Assembly: GCF_001029505.1 (NCBI RefSeq)
Contig: NZ_LEKH01000006.1
Location: 124,001 to 188,000, forward strand
DNA: 64,000 nt
Direction: 5' to 3'
Source: Rubrobacter aplysinae
GTDB lineage: Bacteria; Actinomycetota; Rubrobacteria; Rubrobacterales; Rubrobacteraceae
This document shows positions 60,909 through 64,000 of the stretch, in pieces. The position numbers and the translations under genes were made by a program. How positions within the stretch are numbered: position 1 is the first letter of the stretch; every line of letters begins with the position of its first letter. The notes under the pieces are model-generated. The model was not told the origin of the DNA and made no database searches. It was given only the letters and a program-made list of their open reading frames with translations.

Positions 60909-62675
60909 CTAATGCTCCATGGCCTCTGTGCCGGAGAGCAGCTTGCCGCCCGCCACGTCGAGCACTCCGGAGCTGGTGAGCCTCGGGCCAGGCAGGAAGT
61001 CCGCCGTCAGGAAGAGTAGCGAGTACAGTGGGTCCTCGAACGGGAAGCCCGCGTCTCGCAGGCAGGACTTTAACCCCCTTGCGAAGCGCACGGCCTCCGG
61101 GAAGCCACCGGCGGACATTATCCCGGCCAACGGCAGGGCCGCCTCCCAGGACACCACGCCCGAATCGGCGACGGCTACCCCGCCACCCATCTCGCACACA
61201 CGGCGGGCCGCGAGGGCCATGGCCTCCGGCTCCCGGCCGAGGACGAGCAGGTCTCCGCTGGAGGTCGCGGTGGTCGCGAGGCCGGTGAGCCCCGGCGCAA
61301 ATCCGCTAACCAGGGCGTGTACGACCCGGGTGCCGTGACGGTCCACGTGCGCGGCGTGGAGATGGCCTTCGGGGAGGGCCTCGGAGGCGTTCGGCGGCGC
61401 TCCGGCGCGGGTGATCACGTCGGAGACGAACTCGATCACTGGCGTCTCCGGGGACCTATGGGCCTTGTACAGGGCGGGGGCGGAGATCCAATCTCCTCCG
61501 GAGAACTCCACCCCTCGACCGAGAGCATCCTGGTCGAGTACCGGCGGGGCGCCGGTAAGCTCGCCGTCTCGGGCTCTTATCACGCCGCCGGAGATCACAC
61601 GAGAGGGCCTGAAGGAGTCGAGGTCGTCGAGCAGCAGCATGTCCGCCAGACGCCCCGGCGCCACCCCTCCGAGGTGGTCGTCCAGCTTGAGGTAGGTGGC
61701 GGCGTTTATCGTCGCCATCTGTATGGCCTTTACGGGCGGAACGCCGGCTTCGACGAGCAGCCTCAGGAGACCGTCCACGTAGCCGCGCTCGGCTACCGCG
61801 TCCGGCGAAGGGCCGTCGGTGGTTAGCAATACCCGCCGGGTGTCGGCCTCTTTCTCTGTCAGCAGCCGCAGAAGCTCCGGCAGGTCCGGCCTTACGGAGC
61901 TGTGCCGCAGCGGGGTCCACAAGCCGAGCCTCAGCCGCTCCAGGGCCTCTTCGGCGGTGGTCGCCTCGTGGCAGGATCTCAGGCCGGAGGCCGCGAGTGC
62001 GGTGAGCCGCGGACCGCGGGCCCCGGTGGTGTGACCGTCGACGACCGCGCCGCGCGACTCGGCCTCCGCGATCGCCGCGCCGTAGGCGCCCCCGGACTCC
62101 TCCGAGAGGAACCGCACCCAGGCCGGGGCCTCGCCGACCCCGACGGCGAGTGGATGATCCAGAACCCGCCCGAGCCGCTCTCGCCCGAAACGCTCGCCGT
62201 TCTCTGCGAGCGGCGAGGCGGGCTCGGGCCGAGCGTACCAGAGAAAGCGCACCGGGAGCTGGGAGCAGGCGTCCATTACGGCACGGCTCGTCCCCGCGCC
62301 GCCAACGAGCGAGAATACAAGGTCGTCGCTAACTATCGTGGTGGTGCCGCCCGGTAGGACGGCCTCGGCCAGGCTGGCCGGGTTGTATCCGAGGTACGCG
62401 TGGGAGTGCGGCTCGATCAAACCCGGACAGACGTAGCCGCCTCCGGCCTCGATCATCTCGGTCTCCGACCCCACGCAACGTTCCTCGGGGCCCACGTAGG
62501 CTATACGCCCGCCCCGGACGGCGACGTTAGCCTCCACGAGCTCCCCGGAGTACACGTTGACCACCGTGCCGCCCCGCAGGAAGAGATCCGCCTCCTCCTC
62601 ACCGAGGGCCACCCGCCGGAGCGTCAGTCGTTCGTCCTCGGATAGGGCGTAGGGCCGGGGCACCCCCTGACTCAC
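60909..62675 (-). CDS. adenine deaminase family protein (YerA-type)
   Basis: 588 residues, amidohydrolase fold. N-terminal composite domain (DLFLRGGTVVNVYSGELVEANVAVRGGRIAYVG), then CPGLIEPHSHAYLGYNPASLAEAVLPGGTTTIVSDD, which matches the YerA/Ade pattern with its H-x-H, then VVDGHTTG and LTTDGPSPDAV metal-site segments and a C-terminal Ade domain (ATTATSSGDLLVLGREPEAMALAARRV). True Ade turns adenine to hypoxanthine; YerA-like members have uncertain substrates. The start overlaps the end of the dihydrodiol dehydrogenase gene by four bases. Confidence 0.82.
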   Translation of the reverse strand: MSQGVPRPYALSEDERLTLRRVALGEEEADLFLRGGTVVNVYSGELVEANVAVRGGRIAYVGPEERCVGSETEMIEAGGGYVCPGLIEPHSHAYLGYNPASLAEAVLPGGTTTIVSDDLVFSLVGGAGTSRAVMDACSQLPVRFLWYARPEPASPLAENGERFGRERLGRVLDHPLAVGVGEAPAWVRFLSEESGGAYGAAIAEAESRGAVVDGHTTGARGPRLTALAASGLRSCHEATTAEEALERLRLGLWTPLRHSSVRPDLPELLRLLTEKEADTRRVLLTTDGPSPDAVAERGYVDGLLRLLVEAGVPPVKAIQMATINAATYLKLDDHLGGVAPGRLADMLLLDDLDSFRPSRVISGGVIRARDGELTGAPPVLDQDALGRGVEFSGGDWISAPALYKAHRSPETPVIEFVSDVITRAGAPPNASEALPEGHLHAAHVDRHGTRVVHALVSGFAPGLTGLATTATSSGDLLVLGREPEAMALAARRVCEMGGGVAVADSGVVSWEAALPLAGIMSAGGFPEAVRFARGLKSCLRDAGFPFEDPLYSLLFLTADFLPGPRLTSSGVLDVAGGKLLSGTEAMEH

Positions 62676-63481
62676 ACCATGCCGCCGGGCTTGGAGAAGC
62701 CTCGCACCCCCAGCCCGCCGTCGGAGTTGATGATCACACCCGTCACCCCACCGGCCAGCGTGGGGTCGGCGAGATACAGATAGGCCCCGACGTGGTCCTC
62801 TGGTGTGAACTCGTGCTGGAGGGGGTTTATGGACTTGATCCCTTCCTGCATCTTCTCGGAGCCGAGCATCGGCTCCTGTTCCAGGCTCGAAAGCCCGGCG
62901 ATCCCGGTGGCCGTGCCGCCGGGCGCGACGCCGTTCACCCGCACCTTCGGGGCGAGCTCGTAGGCCATCTGCGTCAGGAGACCCCGCACGGCGAACTTCG
63001 AGGCCATGTATAGTGGCCCTCCGCCATCGGAGTAGAAGGCCGAGTTCGAAAGCGTATACACGATTGACCCCTCGCTCTCCACGAGGGCATCGAGGCAGAC
63101 CTTCGTGGCGACCACGTAGCTCTCCACGTTGGTGGAGAAAATCTCCTCAAACGCCGCGTGAAGCCTCTCCTTCGGCAACCGACGCATCTTCACCAGGTTG
63201 TCCCACAGACCAACGCAGCACACCAGCGTGTCCAGCCGCCCGAACTCCTCCAGAGCCTGCGAGAGGGCCTGCTCGTTGTCCTCCAGGCTCGTCGCGTCTC
63301 CGCGCACCGCCCGTACCGAATCCCCGAGGCCATCGAGTCCGCCGACCTTCTCCTCGGACCTCTCCAGTACACAGACCCTCATCCCCAAGCCGACGAAGGC
63401 CTCGACCACGGCCCGGCCTATGCCGGAGCCGCCGCCGGTTACGAGCGCGACCTTTCCCTCAAGCCCCTCTGAACTATTCAA
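62672..63481 (-). CDS. cis-dihydrodiol dehydrogenase, BphB/HcaB-type SDR
   Basis: 269 residues. NAD-binding VALVTGGGSGIGRAVVEAFVGLGMRVCVLERS; DTLVCCVGLWDNLVKMRRLPKERLHAAFEEIFSTNVESY; catalytic Ser, Tyr and Lys in YTLSNSAFYSDGGGPLYMASKFAV; and NGVAPGGTATGIAGLSSL. The pattern follows biphenyl/phenylpropionate cis-dihydrodiol dehydrogenases, which rearomatise ring-dioxygenase products to catechols. No ring-hydroxylating dioxygenase is in the window; it may lie to the right. Overlaps the deaminase-like gene by four bases. Confidence 0.9.
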   Translation of the reverse strand: MNSSEGLEGKVALVTGGGSGIGRAVVEAFVGLGMRVCVLERSEEKVGGLDGLGDSVRAVRGDATSLEDNEQALSQALEEFGRLDTLVCCVGLWDNLVKMRRLPKERLHAAFEEIFSTNVESYVVATKVCLDALVESEGSIVYTLSNSAFYSDGGGPLYMASKFAVRGLLTQMAYELAPKVRVNGVAPGGTATGIAGLSSLEQEPMLGSEKMQEGIKSINPLQHEFTPEDHVGAYLYLADPTLAGGVTGVIINSDGGLGVRGFSKPGGMV

Positions 63482-63512
63482 TCCAGAACATCCTCCACGT
63501 CAATCTATCGTC

Positions 63513-63962
63513 TTAGTGCGCGGCCCCGGCGGGGCCGTAGGGCTCCTCCAGGGCCTCCGAGAGCTTCTCGGGGCTCTGCCACGAGAGAGTCTCCAGCAGG
63601 GGCGCGGCCAGGTATACTTGGTAGCCGAGCTTTGGGGAGTGGATCTCCAGCCTTCCGTCCTCGCTCTCCCCCACGACCCTGACCAGCACGACCGCGAACT
63701 CGTTGCTGAACTCCGTATAAGGCTCGTCCCCCGAGGGCTCCACCTCACGCTGACCGTCGGCCCGCTCGTGCGGAGAGTCAAGCCCGCTGGCTAGCCCCTC
63801 CGGGCTTTGCCACGAGAGGCTCTCCAGCAGCAGGGCGTCCAGTAAGACCCGGGTGCCCGCACCAGGGGAGTAGACCTCCAACCGGGCGCCGTTCCCGGTG
63901 CGTACCCGGCGCACCAGGGCGTTCGCCGAGTCGTTCGAGACCTCGGTGTACTCTTCTTGCAT
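63513..63962 (-). CDS. two-repeat protein of an aromatic-operon context, unknown function
   Basis: 149 residues made of two copies of a domain of about 60 residues (about 3-62 and 78-140). Each runs E-x-YTE-x-SN, a V/L-rich strand, LE(V/I)-x-SP, a strand, LLE-x-LSWQSPE and a short helix. The SWQSPE string occurs in both. I do not recognise the family. ATG at 63962 with GGGAGGG upstream. Lies 31 bases before the dihydrodiol dehydrogenase start, probably in one operon. Confidence 0.65.
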   Translation of the reverse strand: MQEEYTEVSNDSANALVRRVRTGNGARLEVYSPGAGTRVLLDALLLESLSWQSPEGLASGLDSPHERADGQREVEPSGDEPYTEFSNEFAVVLVRVVGESEDGRLEIHSPKLGYQVYLAAPLLETLSWQSPEKLSEALEEPYGPAGAAH

Positions 63963-64000
63963 CTTCCCTCCCGTAGAGTGTTCCAGCACAGGCTCAGAGA

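Overview
The window looks like a chromosomal segment of a high-GC, deep-branching actinobacterium, most likely Rubrobacter or a close relative (inference). The support is the dnaK-grpE-dnaJ-hspR order, a three-gene bacterioruberin-type (C50 carotenoid) cluster, RNase HIII, single-chain glycyl-tRNA synthetase, a plant/cyanobacterial-type IspH, and frequent TTG/GTG starts with strong AGGAGG sites. No transposase, phage gene, CRISPR array or rRNA was found. One tRNA gene, tRNA-Val(CAC), is present. Three patches are visibly poorer in GC than the rest: 1-480, 4120-5330 and 46390-46880.

Layout. 1-8002 (mostly minus strand): a small membrane protein, a LysE exporter, and glmS preceded by a well-conserved glmS ribozyme. 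Then come an acetyltransferase and a compact operon acyP-rnhC-ltaE-GNAT-proline dehydrogenase. 8184-12710 (plus): a glycosyltransferase fused to GtrA and GAF-like domains, a PilT ATPase, a SAM hydrolase and a coiled-coil membrane protein. 12874-18379 (minus): the heat-shock operon dnaK-grpE-dnaJ-hspR continuing into a B-box membrane protein and a DivIVA-like coiled-coil protein. 18574-23221 (plus): a response regulator, histidine kinase, beta-propeller lipoprotein and small membrane protein, laid out like mtrA-mtrB-lpqB. 23258-26192 (minus): an acetyltransferase-like protein, a YtxH protein, an ATP-cone/2-phosphoglycerate kinase and a DUF4126 protein. glyS follows on the plus strand.

27811-34039 is a choline-to-glycine-betaine locus (betT, betB, betA) with an upstream TetR gene. 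The same 14-bp operator lies between the -35 and -10 of both the betT and tetR promoters. 34392-36922 carries an EAL phosphodiesterase facing a FIST sensor. 36985-40179 holds cruF, a lycopene elongase gene and crtD. Next are an arylsulfotransferase-like lipoprotein, an acetyltransferase, an internally duplicated protein, an FAD monooxygenase, a lone receiver domain, ispH, a low-GC protein, a Roadblock module, a frameshifted PAS gene and tRNA-Val.

48690-63962 is an aromatic-compound region. A CoA ligase, gamma-carbonic-anhydrase-like protein and amidohydrolase run leftward. An extradiol dioxygenase, a degenerate class II aldolase and a benzyl-alcohol-type dehydrogenase run rightward from the same divergent promoter region. 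Facing them is a leftward operon for a LivKHMGF ABC importer plus a BenE benzoate permease. Beyond it are a YerA-type adenine deaminase homolog, a BphB-type dihydrodiol dehydrogenase and a repeat protein, probably the end of a longer operon outside the window.

Among regulatory signals, several genes show a -10 hexamer six to seven bases before the start codon with no ribosome site, which points to leaderless mRNAs.
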